From the NCBI GenBank assembly GCA_001643675.2, contig LSRY02000003.1, positions 186,001 through 250,000 on the forward strand: DNA of 64,000 nucleotides, in the 5' to 3' direction. The stretch is from Monocercomonoides exilis. Lineage: Eukaryota; Preaxostyla; Oxymonadida; Polymastigidae. A model generated the notes under the pieces. It did no database searches and had not been told where the DNA came from. It worked only from the letters and a program-made list of their open reading frames with translations. The translations under genes and the position numbers were made by a program. Below are positions 1 to 10,663 of the stretch, piece by piece. The stretch's first letter is position 1. Every line of letters begins with the position of its first letter.

Positions 1-429
1 TTAGTTTGAAAGGTTTTTGTGAATTGAGAATTTGTGAATGAAATAGTTTTATTAGCTTTTTTGAGACTTTAGTTTGAATTCTTATGAAAAAATATATCTG
101 AAAGCATCTTTTTGTGTCTTTCTTCTTCACAAAATGTTTTTTCTTTTCTTTTTCTTTTACAAAAAACACTGAAATGAATCCAAAACAAAAAGACAAAACC
201 AAAATGTCTACGTGTAATTATGAAATGATGCATATTATCAAAATAAATAAATCAAAATGAATACAAGCAATGACAAATACTGTTTGCAACAGATTTCTCT
301 GTCACTCAATTTTAAAGAAGGGAAACAAATGCTTTTGTTTCATTTGAAGTTTATAATTCTGTTCATAACACAATGAAATATAAGCAAATATTTCACATAT
401 CAAAAAAAAAGATAAAGTCAAAAGACAAT
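1..429. other. AT-rich flank, possible terminal exon of the coiled-coil gene
   Basis: No independent gene is seen here. On the minus strand the upstream coiled-coil gene could splice from a GT near 498 to an AG near 360 (reverse-strand AACAG). It would then continue as a short exon that meets TGA near 310. This is speculative, because the alternative is simple read-through to a stop near 430. Confidence 0.3.
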
Positions 430-829
430 TTAAAAAAAGAAAGAAAGAAAAAGTGAAATTTGAAAGAAATATGAATCAAATAGAAGAGCAATGAACAAAC
501 CTTCGTAAGACTTCCAAATTGTTGGCGGCAATCCGTCAACATCCTTCGGAGTGATCAAATCAGACAGAAGATTCAAAGGAGAAAGGGATGAAGTGCGAGA
601 AGAACGAGAAGGAGATGGCGAAGGTGAAGGTGAAGGTGTTGTTAATGAAGAAGATGAAGATGAAGAAGAGAGAAGAGAAGAAGAGGAAGAGGAAGAAGTG
701 AAAGGGCGATGTGTTGAAGAGGAAGTGGCAGACGAGCGAGGAGGTGTGGCTCGTCGTGTGGAAGAAGAAGAAGTGGAAGAGGAACGAGAATGGCGCGAGG
801 TGGATGTGGGACGGATGGCTGCTGAGGTT

Positions 830-864
<35 letters not shown>

Positions 865-3654
865 TGGTGAGGAGGAGGAGGAGGAGGAGGAATGAGATGA
901 ATCAGAAGAAGAAGATGATGATGATGAATTGATGGCAGATTTCAGCCAGGGAAATGCCGCAAGTGGATCACTTGAAGAAGAAGAAGAAGAAGAAGGCAAA
1001 GAAGGCAGAGAAGAAGTAGAGGAAGAAGAAGAAGGAGAAGTCAACGCAGCAAGTGCATTCGGTGTGCCAGTTGTAGACACGCCACCAGCTGTGAGCTTTG
1101 CGAGTTCTTCAGCCGAGAAATCGATGGGCTTCTTTGTGACCGCGTCGAATGTGCTGGCTGAGATCGTCGTGCCCTTCGGCAGCGCTTTGATGGCGTTGTC
1201 GCCGTTCTCTGCAGACGAAGAGAGCACGCCGTGTGCAATCGTGTCTGCCTCCAGCTGCAGGAAGCGTCGATGCGCCAGCTCCAACTTCCGCTCGAGATAT
1301 TCTTTCTGCTCTCGAAATGACTCCTCCATCTCATTCACAATCTCTCTGTGCGCCACTTTCAGCCGCTCGTTCTCCAGCAGCGCTTTCGACAGCTGCGCCT
1401 CGAACCCTCTCTTCATCTGCTGCATCTCCTCTCTCAGCGCATTCTCAAACGTGTCTGCCGCCACACCAGGGCTCACCATCGCATGCTGCAGATTCTCCAC
1501 CATCATCAGCTTCGTCGACTCCAGCTTCAGCTTCAGCTCTGTGATTTCGCGTGCTTTAGAGTCCATCTCCCTTCTGTGTGCTGCCTTCAGAAGAGCAATC
1601 TCCCCTTTGATCCTCTCCACTTCGGTGCTTCTTTCGGGTTTCGGCTCGACCATCACAGACTTCACATCAATCACAAGCATCTTGTTCGACACCACTTTCA
1701 GCTTCTCCAACACATCCAGATATTCTTTCTCTTTCTTCTCAAACGACTCTGACAGCGCCTTGTTCTTCTGCTTCTCGTCCTCCAGCGCCTTCTCCACTTC
1801 TGTCAGCCGCTCCTCAAACAGACGCAGCGCTGATGAACCTGCTGCCAAAGAGGAAGAGGAGGAGGAGGAAGAAGAAGAAGAAGAAGAGTTTGGACTGCTC
1901 CCACGGCGTGTTGTTGACGCAGAAGATGGAAGGGCAGGCGAAGAAGGTGTGCCAGCTGTTGTGCTTGTTGATGTCGTAACTGTTGTTGTTCGCACTGAAA
2001 TTAGCGCTTCTTTCGTTTTCAGCTCGTTCTTCGCCTCTTCCAGCGCCTTTTCCAGTTTTTCTTTTTCTCCGCGGAGAATATCGTTTTCTGCCCTCAGCGT
2101 GATGACCATCTTTTTGTTGAGCTCTGACTCTTCCGCTGTCTCCTTCATCTCGCTCTTCATCCGCGTAACCTCTGCTTTCTGACTGTCGACGTCTGTTTGC
2201 GCTTTTTTAGCCTCCTCTTTCGCTTCCTCTTTCGCCTTCGCTTCTTTCTCCTTCTCCGTCTTCATCGCCTCCACATCGCCTTTCGCAGCCAGCAGCTCCT
2301 TCTCTTTTGCCTCAATCACAACAAGATACTCTTCCCTTATCCTTGTCTCCTTCACCCCCCACTCTTTCTCCTTCTCTTTCAGTTCCTTCAGCGCCGCCGC
2401 TGCTTTCTCCTTCCACCCGTTCGACGCTGTCTCAATCTGAACAAGAAGCCCTTCCTTCTCCTTTTCAGCTGCTTCCATCCGCTTTTTCGCCTCATTCTTT
2501 TCGCTCTCTCGCTCTTTCTCGATGCTCTTCAGTGTGTTCTTCAGCGTGGTGATCTCAATCTCCAGCTCAGACACCATTTTCTCTTTCTCTTTGATCCTCT
2601 CCCGCTCTCTCTCCTTCTCCTTCACCCGCTCAGCCTGCCAGTCGGTGACACGCTTCTTCTCCACCTCCATCTGCTTCTCTCTGTCCTTCTCGCGCTCTTT
2701 CTCCTTCGCTCGGAATCTTCCTATCTCCTGCTCCAGTGAAGCAACCATTCTCCTCAGCGATGCCTTCTCTGCTTCCCACTCTGGCGGCAATGCTGCTCCT
2801 GCTGCTGCCACAGAAGAAGCAGAAGGTGTGGAAGAAGCAGAAGCTGCTGATGAGCTGTTGGCTGTTGAAACTCGACGAGATGATGTGGAAGAGGATCTGG
2901 TTGCTGGTGACGGCTGTGAAGTGATTAAATTTGAAGAAGTCGAAGATGAACCAGATGATGGAGGAGTTGGTGAAGATGGCTGCAAAAGAGAAAGAGACGA
3001 AGATGAAGAAGATCTCTTAGAAAGCCCTATGTTTCCGCTCGATGCTCCCTTTTGCATCCATCCTCTTTCTGTTTGAGTTTCATTATCAACCATCATCACT
3101 TCAATCTTCGATTTATCTCTGTCGTCAATCTGTGAATCCTCTTCCTTGTGTAAGTTGCGTGATTTTAAATTGTCGCGTAAAGATTTTAATTCTTCATCTT
3201 TTTGCAAAAGCACTGTTCGAAGTTCCGTTAGCTCTTTTTCGCTTGTTCGCAGTTTGTCCTTCAATGATAAATTCTCTGCTTTCAGCATAGAAATCTCTTT
3301 CTCGAGTCTTTCAAGTGACAATGATCCATTATTCGAATCTGTTGAATCTCTTCTTATAGAAGTTCCAATTGTAGCGCTCAATAAACTTTTTGAAGCACTC
3401 TGAGTTGAGGGAGCTTTAAGTTCATGATCGCTTGGACGAAAAATGGATGAAACAGAAGGCGCAGAAACAAATGAAGGGGGTGCAAATGCAGTGGTGGATG
3501 TTTTCTGCTTCACTAATTGTATTGAGCCAGTTGACCCAGATTGACGGAGTGGTGGAGCTGAAAAAGTGTGTTGCTGTCGCATAACTTGCGAAGATGATTT
3601 CCCTGAAAACATTTTTGGTTGATAAGCAGGCGTTTGACGAACTTGTTGTGCCAT
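430..3654 (-). CDS. Large Ser-rich coiled-coil protein
   Basis: An open frame of about 1075 codons from the first ATG (3654); an upstream TTG extension is not needed. The N-terminal ~100 residues are Ser/Thr/Gln rich. Residues ~115-180, ~290-560 and ~610-800 are Lys/Glu heptad-rich and clearly coiled-coil. They are separated by poly-Ser linkers, and the C-terminal ~230 residues are almost pure Ser/Thr/Pro. The conserved-looking segment is the coiled coil near 1100-1800 of the window. No catalytic domain is visible. The layout suggests a structural or cytoskeletal scaffold, but I do not recognise the family. The 3' end is uncertain: the frame reaches TAA at 430-432 and would reach TGA three codons later, or an intron may start near 498. 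It lies in tandem with the acetyltransferase gene upstream on the same strand. Confidence 0.75.
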
Positions 3655-4065
3655 AAATAAAGATGGTTTTTTTTGGATATTTTCTAAATTCAACTTTATT
3701 CTTTTAAACCAAAATAAAACATGAAAAGAAGACGATATTTGATTGAGTTACAAAAAATAATAATACATAATATAATGTAATGCAATAAATAACCTGAAAA
3801 ATACAAATGTCTCAACGTTGAAGAAATAAGTTTAGAAAATAAAAACCAAATGATCAGGATTATGGGCATTCGAAAGTTTAATGTTCATTAAAAAATTTGA
3901 CTGAAACCACATATCTGCCCATCCCAATGATGCGTATGAACAAGTAACATTAGAAAGAAAGAAGCTTTCTTTGTTTTGATTGCGGTTAGCGAGTTTCTTT
4001 GAAAAAAGAAAAATATTTTTGCAATATCGATGAATTTGTTTTTCAAAGACTTTTTCTTGAATAGA
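3655..4065. other. Intergenic spacer between two minus-strand genes
   Basis: About 410 bp of AT-rich DNA between the acetyltransferase stop and the coiled-coil start. It presumably holds the 3' end of one gene and the promoter of the next. No motif can be singled out. Confidence 0.5.
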
Positions 4066-5276
4066 TCATTTGAAATCTTTGGAATTGAGATCAAACGGAT
4101 TTGCAAATGCAAGACCCACTGCAAAAGGAGAGGACATAAAAGTTGGCTCTCGTTTATTTCGTGCAGGTGTTGTCAGAAGTGCAGATGTTGTGTTTTGTGA
4201 TGTGATGGAAGATGTATGTGATGGAATTCTTGAGGAAGAAGATGAAATGGCATAAGTGCTTTGAGAAATCAGCGGAATAGAAGGTTGTGTAATCGATGGA
4301 AGCTGCGAGATTTTTTGTTCTTTGGATATTTTCATAGAAGAAATTGATTCGAAGATTGATTCAGGTGTTGCAGAAGAAGGAAATGGCGAAGAACTTTGTG
4401 AAGAAGATGAAGAAGATTGTGCATAAGAGGATGATGAAGATGATGATGATGTGTATAATGATTTGTCTTGCAGATTTGATGGATCAAGATACACAAAAGG
4501 ATGTATCATAATGGGCTTAAAATCGTCATGAGATTTTGGAATTTTCTCCTCAATCTCTTTTTCAACATCAATCTTTTCTTGAGCACGAACTCGGGACTGC
4601 GTTGAAGGAGGGATAGAAGGAAATGATTCTCTTCTTTGTATTCCTCCACCTGTTACTCCATGAATATAATTTCTTTCAACCTCACTTCGAAATGGGCCTC
4701 CGAAATAATCGTCAAATACAACAAAATTATTTGCCTATGGAACATATGAAACAAGTCCGAAGTGCTTTCTAAGAAATGCAATTAATTTAGGTGATGGACG
4801 ATCATATCCCATCCTGTGAGGTTGAATTCCATCAACCTGAAAAGAAAAAAAACATATTTAGCAAGCAAATGAAAAAATAATCATAACCTCAATGCATTTT
4901 TCAAATAAAGAATGGTCTATTCCTAAACGTTGGCACCACTCGTGAACATAAAAGTCAAGACAGCAATAAGGATTGATTTCGGCAAATGTTCCCGCTCTGT
5001 TTCTAATAAATAAATGCTTTTTTCCCATTTTTAAAATCTCCATGGTTTTTGATTCTGATACATATACAAAAAGCTAATTATCATAAGTTGTCATTTTGTT
5101 CATTGTCGTGATAATTTGAGGAAGATTCTGTGCTTTTGCTGAACCAGCCCCCATTGTATCAATAATCTTCTCCATGCTATTTTTTGTTAAGGCAAGAGAT
5201 ATTTTAATTCGTCTCGTGTCCAAATGGAAATTTGTTGATCCTTAAAGATTGGATGAAGTGGAAAAGGAAATTCCAT
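4066..5276 (-). CDS. ATAT1: Alpha-tubulin N-acetyltransferase (MEC-17/ATAT1 family), interrupted frame
   Basis: GNAT-fold enzyme of the family that acetylates Lys40 of alpha-tubulin in axonemes and stable microtubules. The start MEFPF (ATG at 5276-5274) equals the family start. The blocks SAKAQNL, CCLDFYVHE, YDRPS and VP-x-ANNFVVF follow in family order. The Cys of CCLD and the Asp of YDRPS are the expected active-site residues; the acetyl-CoA loop reads QRLGID, with the second Gly lost. A Ser-rich tail (to 4066) ends in TGA. A 51-bp intron (4837-4887) joins the frame exactly. Breaks: one base is missing near 5220, probably from a T run, and TAG lies in frame at 5076-5074 and 4737-4735. The second TAG sits where homologues have a conserved Gln. 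It is either a pseudogene or evidence that TAG encodes Gln. A mariner element sits 63 bp upstream. Confidence 0.85.
4837..4887 (-). other. Intron of the tubulin acetyltransferase gene
   Basis: A 51-bp intron with donor GTTATG and acceptor TTTTCAG on the minus strand. Removing it joins CIE to VDGIQ in frame, at the point where the conserved YDRPS block follows. Confidence 0.8.
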
Positions 5277-5338
5277 TTTTTTATTCAATAATTAAATATG
5301 TGATTTTTGATCGAAAAATGAAGCTTTTTTGATTTCCA

Positions 5339-6496
5339 TATATAGGGTGGTCCTTTATATTTTGCACAAAGAATAAAAAATGGGTAAATAAAAAATGAAT
5401 TATCAAAAATTTTTTGATATAACAGAGTTCTGCACTCTGATTGGAATGAATTCCGAAGAAATATATGAAAAACTGCAAATTGCGTATGGTTTAAAACTTC
5501 CGGATATAAGAACTATTCGTTCATGGAACATTCGAATTCAAAGGCGAGAAGAAATTGACAGGAGACATTATAATCGCGGAAAACCAACTAATGAAGTGTT
5601 GATAAAGAAGATACAACAAGCAGTGGAAGAAAATCCTCATATTAGCTCCCGAGCTTTGGCAGAACAATTTAGTGTTGCTAAAACAACTGTTTTACGGATT
5701 CTTCATGAAAAATTACATCTCCATTCTTACAAAATTAGGTGGGTGCCGTACTCACTGAATGATGATCAGAAAAAAATCCGCGTTCAAACTGGCTTACAAT
5801 TACAGGAGATATTGAGAGATTTACGAAAAAGAAATTTTGAAGGGCTGATTACAGGTGATGAATCTTTTTTCTTCAGAAGGTATAATTTCGAATGCGAATG
5901 GAGAAAAGAAAAATCTGAAGTGTCAACTGCAGCAAATTACACTTATTCTGATAAGAAATTCATGTACACAATTTTCATTTCAGTCCATGGGCTGTTTTTT
6001 CTTAATATTCTACCAGAAAAAACAAAAATGAATGCAGAATATTTCGTGAATTCGATATTAAAGCCCATTAGCCAGATTCAAATAGACCTTTCTTCCGTTT
6101 CTCCTATGGATTTTTTTATTCATTTCGATAATGCTCGTCCGCACACAGCAGCAATTTCAAAGATCTTTGCGGAGGAGCATCATTTAAATATTCTTCCGCA
6201 TCCTCCTTATTCTCCTGATGTTGCGCCATGCGATTTTTTCCTCTTCGGCTACATTAAGCAAGCTCTGAAAGGGAAAAAAATTTCTTATTCTAAAGAATTA
6301 GAAATAGAAATAAGAAATATTCTTCATACAATATCTTCAGACATGATTATTCGTGCCTTTGAAAGTTGGATTAAGCGATTGGAGTTTATTACAACTCATA
6401 ACGGTGAATATTTTTATGATTGAATTTTTATTCTCATTAAATTATGAAACCATATCAAAATTTTTTAACAAAATATAAAGGACCACCCTATATATA
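5339..6496 (+). mobile_element. Mariner (Tc1/mariner, DD34D) transposon, apparently complete
   Basis: The ends are inverted copies of TATAGGGTGGTCCTTTATAT, continuing to about 24 identical bases. The left copy starts at 5341 and the right copy ends near 6494. Extra TA steps on both sides make the exact TA target duplication ambiguous. One uninterrupted transposase gene fills the element. Identical inverted ends and an open frame point to a fairly recent insertion. It lies 63 bp upstream of the acetyltransferase start codon. Confidence 0.93.
5395..6423 (+). CDS. Mariner transposase
   Basis: 342 codons, the usual length for mariner transposases. The N-terminal half (residues ~1-120) carries helix-turn-helix DNA-binding segments, with the GKPTNE linker region between them. 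The catalytic triad is Asp155 (TGDESFFF), Asp245 (HFDNARPHT) and Asp280 (YSPDVAPCDFFLF). The last two are separated by 34 residues, the defining DD34D spacing. The enzyme cuts and pastes the element at TA dinucleotides. The start is the first ATG, 50 bp inside the left end. The stop is TGA. No frameshift or missing catalytic residue is seen, so it may be active. Confidence 0.95.
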   Translation: MNYQKFFDITEFCTLIGMNSEEIYEKLQIAYGLKLPDIRTIRSWNIRIQRREEIDRRHYNRGKPTNEVLIKKIQQAVEENPHISSRALAEQFSVAKTTVLRILHEKLHLHSYKIRWVPYSLNDDQKKIRVQTGLQLQEILRDLRKRNFEGLITGDESFFFRRYNFECEWRKEKSEVSTAANYTYSDKKFMYTIFISVHGLFFLNILPEKTKMNAEYFVNSILKPISQIQIDLSSVSPMDFFIHFDNARPHTAAISKIFAEEHHLNILPHPPYSPDVAPCDFFLFGYIKQALKGKKISYSKELEIEIRNILHTISSDMIIRAFESWIKRLEFITTHNGEYFYD

Positions 6497-6702
6497 GCTG
6501 ATCCTTTTTGAAGTCATACTTTCGTTCGAGTTTTGATCAAAATTATAATCTCAATGGAATATCGAAAAAAATGAGTTGAAATAGTGAACACTTATTATTT
6601 ATGATATTGCAATTGCAAAAACAAATTTTGACACAAATCCCATTGAGAAAAATTTTTCGATCAAGACTTGAACGAAAGTCTGATTTCAAAAAGGATCGGC
6701 CA
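6497..6702. repeat. Small imperfect foldback repeat (MITE-like)
   Basis: Arms at 6497-6558 and 6640-6702 are imperfect inverted copies sharing GATCCTTTTTGAA and ACTTTCGTTC. They have an ~80-bp spacer and TATATA at both outer ends. The left end abuts the mariner right end. Confidence 0.7.
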
Positions 6703-7398
6703 TATATAAGCATGGGAATGTTTGACTTTCTAAGGTATGACAAAGAAAAGGTTCTGAACAAAACAAAGTTTTTTCATGAAAGAAAAAATTTCGCACCATA
6801 AAAAACATTTTTGCTTTTAAATTGCTCAAATATCGTTTTTATAAGTGCTTTAATTATGAATGAATATGAGAAGCAAAAAATAAAGATTCTTTAAAAAAAG
6901 GTTAAATAATTACATTTATTTTGGACCTGTGCGGCATGACAAGCAATTTTTTCACTCAATCGGTTTCTAAACAAAAAAATATATTAAAAAAAAAAAAAGA
7001 AAAGAAACAATTATTCGTCACTTATATTTCACATTTCGTTGTTCTTTCAGGTCAGAACGACAAAAAATACACAAATTTTCATTCATTCATCAAATGAAAT
7101 AATTTGTTGCTCAAATTATATTTTTTGAATTTCATTTTATTTAACCTTTTTATAGAAAATATTTTTTTTGAGAGACACATTCGAAAAAAGAATGTATTTG
7201 AACAAAGACAAATCACTTTTGGTGAATTTGTTTCGTTGCATTTTCATTTAATAACTGGAATAAATATCAATACTCTTTCAAAATCTGCCCATATAATTAT
7301 TTTTCTTTTTTAACTTAGATTGGGTGAAAAAGATCGATCTCAAGTTTTTTCTTTTCCTTTTTTGCAATTAATCACGAGTTTGTGGACTTTGCAAAAAC
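6703..7398. other. Intergenic, AT-rich
   Basis: About 700 bp upstream of the CBL gene. No conserved coding or RNA feature is seen; it presumably includes the CBL promoter. Confidence 0.4.
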
Positions 7399-8101
7399 AT
7401 GGGACCTAAATCGAGTACGCAAATTAAAAAGGAGGAAATAACTGCACTTCAAGAGAAAACTCACTTTGATGAAATGGAATTGAAGCAAATATGGAAGCAT
7501 TTTGCCAGAATATCCAGTTCCAAGACTGTAGATGGAGTGATTGACAAAGAAGAATTTAAAGAAGCATTGGGACTTACAGGCAGCGATGCGATCGCGGATC
7601 GAATTTTTAGTGTCTTCGATGAAAATGGAGATGGGTCTGCTTATTGATAATAAATCTGAAAGTTTCAACTTGCTATCATTTTTTATGATTCCATCAATAA
7701 TTTAGTTTTATTAATGCGCAAGAATTTGTTTGTGGACTTTCATTTTTTAGCAAGAAAGCGACTTTTGATGAAAAGCTGCACTGTATGAATTAATTGACAT
7801 ATTTTTGATTTTTTTAAAAGGCTTCTTCATTTAAAAAGTTGCTTTTAACATTTATGATATCGATAAAAACGGGCATATAGACAAATCCGAATTACTACAC
7901 ATTTTGAAAGCGTCTCTTTTTGAAAATACCTTATCATTAACGGAGGAGCAAATGAAGCAGGCGGTTGATGCTACTTTCGCGGAAGCAGATCTTGATGGAG
8001 ATGGCCTGATATCATTTGAAGAATTTCGTGAAATGGTTCTTAAGCATCCTCAGATGATCGATTCAATGACTATTTCGACTGATTTTGCATCTTCTTCTTA
8101 G
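7399..8101 (+). CDS. Calcineurin B-like (CBL) calcium sensor
   Basis: Three exons (7399-7634, 7706-7782, 7839-8101) splice to 191 residues, a normal CBL length. The N-terminus MGPKSS fits an N-myristoylation signal. The first EF-hand (residues ~36-52, ARISSSKTVDGVIDKEE) has the lengthened loop typical of CBL proteins rather than calcineurin B. EF2 is at 74-85 (DENGDG), EF3 at 111-122 (DIDKNG) and EF4 at 155-166 (DLDGDG). The KHPQMIDSMT tail resembles the CBL C-terminal motif. Known CBLs bind Ca2+ and activate CIPK/SnRK3 kinases at membranes; a partner kinase is not visible here. Both intron junctions restore the EF-hand sequence exactly. The frame ends at TAG (8099-8101), with TGA in frame eight codons later (8123-8125). 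Confidence 0.87.
7635..7705 (+). other. CBL intron 1
   Basis: 71 bp, donor GTCTGC, acceptor TTTAG. It joins DENGD-G to FINAQEF inside EF-hand 2. Confidence 0.85.
7783..7838 (+). other. CBL intron 2
   Basis: 56 bp, donor GTATGA, acceptor AAAAG. It joins DEKLH to FAFNIYDIDK at EF-hand 3. Confidence 0.85.
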
Positions 8102-8561
8102 ATATTAACACTTCAGAAGCATTGACTTGAGCTCAAATGGCAGTGTTTTATTTGTTTCGAAATGTTCTGCTATTTTTATTTCCACATTTCTCTCAATTTC
8201 TCGTTATGTTTTCGTACTCCAACTTGAATTAACTTTCAAACTTAACAGTTTATTTGCACACTTCACCAATTGATTTTATCGAATGACTGAATGATCTCTT
8301 CTTCTTTTATTTCGTATTTTGGAGCTTATGAAAATCCAATTTGTTTTAACTTGAAAATTGCAAAGCCTACGTTTTTTCCCACGTCGATTTTTCTTTCTGT
8401 TCTCATCCACTGCCCGTCGCACATTTGTTATCGTTTTTAGTTAAATGAAGCACACAGCTGATGTTTGTTTTTATTTTTATTTATCTTATTCTCAAAAAAG
8501 AATAAAATATTACACCAAAAAAATTATGAATGAAAATTTATTTAATGCCCATAATTTGAAA
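8102..8561. other. Intergenic between CBL and CFAP418
   Basis: About 460 bp. An in-frame upstream ATG exists at 8445 and another at 8526, but the family start favours 8562. Nothing else is recognised. Confidence 0.4.
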
Positions 8562-9454
8562 ATGTCTGATGTTGATGACTTTATTCGCTCACTAGAAAGC
8601 GGAAATATTTCTTCTCAACCTGTAAAACAAAGGCAACCATATGACTTCTCTTCTTTTTTAAGTAAGACTTCTGTATCATCTTCAAAACAGCCAGCTACCC
8701 AGAAAACTAGTTCTTTTATATCTTCTTCAACAAAATCAGCACCTTCAAGTGATGTTGATTCATTTCTCGCTTCACTAGAAAATACTGAAATCCAGTCATC
8801 TTGCAAACCTTCGCATACTTCTTTGGCATCAGTTTCTTTTCCAAATATATATTCATCGAAATCATCTCAAAGTGACTCGACACATTTATCATCAGGAAAA
8901 ACTGTTGATACAACATCATCATCCCATTCAATTTCTTCAGCAACTTCTTGCAATGATGCTGTATTTCTAAAACCAGGAGAAACGCAATATTGCACAGATG
9001 TTATTCTCGGTTCGGCAAACGCTCCACGGGGGATAAATAGACTTACAACAACGCCTGCAGCTTGTGATAAATTAAGGTGCACATCATGTGACTTTCGTGT
9101 TGTTGGAATTCCGGACAGGGCTTGGAAAAAAACTACCGAATACATTGATTTTCGCAATGCCAACACAAAAATTGAGGTTTTAAATAGTTTAACGATTTCT
9201 CGCCCAGGTCTGCTTGTTTACAATTATGAGCATTTCGGTTTAACGTTGAATCAACGATATTTGAATTTATAAATTTGATAGGAACTGTGGCTTACTGCTG
9301 TCAATGCACTTGGAGGTCTGTAAGAAAAACTTGTTCAATTTCAGAAGGAGTGGAATCGTATCAAGATCCTTTCGGAGGTTATGGAAGCGGAGGATTAGGC
9401 GATTCTAAGCAATTAAGATGGGTTTGTGGAGGACACAAATTATCAAAGATATAA
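8562..9454 (+). CDS. CFAP418: CFAP418 (C8orf37) ciliary protein
   Basis: Two exons (8562-9207 and 9282-9454) give 272 residues. The N-terminus MSDVDDFIRSLES is an acidic amphipathic start like that of the family. Residues ~15-135 are Ser-rich and poorly conserved. The C-terminal RMP domain is clear: CDKLRCTSCDF (from ~168), then YIDFRN, AYCCQCTW across the intron, and the end LRWVCGGH. Homologues act at the base of cilia and are linked to retinal cilium disease in vertebrates, so the gene implies a flagellated cell. The intron (74 bp, GTCTGC...GATAG) joins RPG to TVAYCC precisely. The frame ends at TAA (9452-9454), with an in-frame TGA seven codons later (9473-9475). A tRNA gene follows on the opposite strand. 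Confidence 0.9.
9208..9281 (+). other. CFAP418 intron
   Basis: 74 bp, donor GTCTGC, acceptor TTGATAG. Its removal restores the conserved cysteine block. Confidence 0.85.
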
Positions 9455-9562
9455 AAATTTCAATTGATTTATTGATTAGAGTTTTTTTTTTTTAACCAAT
9501 TGAAAACAACATTTTTAAAGACTTTTGACTAATTAAAAAGAAAATTATAAAATCGAAAAAAT

Positions 9563-9635
9563 CGGCCCGAGGCGGGCTCGAACCGCCGACCTTGTGGTTA
9601 ACAGCCACACGCTCTGCCGACTGAGCCATCAGGCC
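9563..9635 (-). tRNA. tRNA-Asn (anticodon GTT)
   Basis: A 73-base cloverleaf read from 9635 to 9563. The 7-bp acceptor stem GGCCTGA/TCGGGCC has one G-U pair. The D stem is GCTC/GAGC, the anticodon stem TGTGG/CCACA with loop CTGTTAA (anticodon GTT, Asn), and the T arm GGCGG-TTCGAGC-CCGCC. The discriminator base is G and CCA is not encoded. No intron. A and B box sequences lie inside the gene as usual for Pol III. Confidence 0.97.
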
Positions 9636-10663
9636 ATGTTAGAAGGGTGTGTTAATTTCACATTTAATATACAAAATCTTTTTTCTGAATAATCATCTTC
9701 AAAAAAATTTAGTTTGTTTTTTCCTTTTATTTAGTTTAGTTTGGTCATTATTTTTTTATCAATGGAAAAACTCTTTTATTTACATTGTTGGAAAAGGTGA
9801 ATAAAACCTAATGTTTTTAAAAAAACAGTTGAAATTTTGAAAAGATAAGAATGGCTTTTTGGTAGGCTGATTTTTTCAATTTGGTTTCAGCAATGTTGCA
9901 AGTCATGAAAAAGACAACAACGAAGATAAAAATATTTATCGAAAATATGAGAACACTCATATTTCATTTTCTTCATATTCTTGTTCTGAATCAAATTTCA
10001 AGATCCAACTTTAACCATATCTGAATTTTTTGTTGATGCTTCAAAAATAATCGCGATTGATTCATTAACTATTGTTGTATTTTCTTGAATTTATTTGGGT
10101 GAAAAATTTTTGAAAAATCGCTTTTTTTTTGTCTGATCAATCCCACAAATTATCGAATTTTTATTCTCAATCACCGTAATCAGTTTTCAAGTTTTTTATT
10201 ATTCATTTTGTGTCTCATAACACCATATTTTAATGAATATCAACAGAAAGAAACTTTTTTGATTTCATTTGTCATACAATGAACAACGAAAAATTTTTGA
10301 AAAAAAGCTAAATCATATGAACAAATTAACCTTGATTTTACTTTTTTCGTATCTCTATCTAAAGAATTACTGTTTTGATTTCACAGAACAATGTGTAATT
10401 TTACAAATTTCTTTTCAATTTTTGACAAATATGATGTCAATATGCTTTATCGAAAAAATAAGCTTCACTATTTTTTATTTCATATAATTTTCCTTATCTT
10501 TTTTCAAAAGAGTGCAATATTATCTGCAAAAGAAATTTTTTGCGAATGAATGGAGAATATTGAATGCATATATGATAACTTAAGAAATAACTTTTTTTTA
10601 AAAAAAGGATCTTTGACGAAAAAAGGTTTATTGGAACAATTCAAACATTGTGAGTTAACAGTT
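9636..10663. other. Intergenic, AT-rich, nothing recognised
   Basis: About 1 kb of AT-rich DNA with only short random frames. No protein, RNA or repeat structure can be supported. Confidence 0.5.

Noticed and set aside
929-2182. Plus-strand 417-codon frame opposite the coiled-coil gene
   Set aside because: It mirrors Lys/Glu and Ser triplet-rich coding sequence of the minus strand; composition follows from the antisense of the real gene.
3888-4124. 78-codon minus-strand frame after the acetyltransferase stop
   Set aside because: AT-rich, overlaps the real gene end in another frame and has no homology.
9320-9344. 25-bp GT-AG intron in CFAP418 exon 2
   Set aside because: Removing it would break the frame before the conserved LRWVCGGH end; reading through keeps the frame open.
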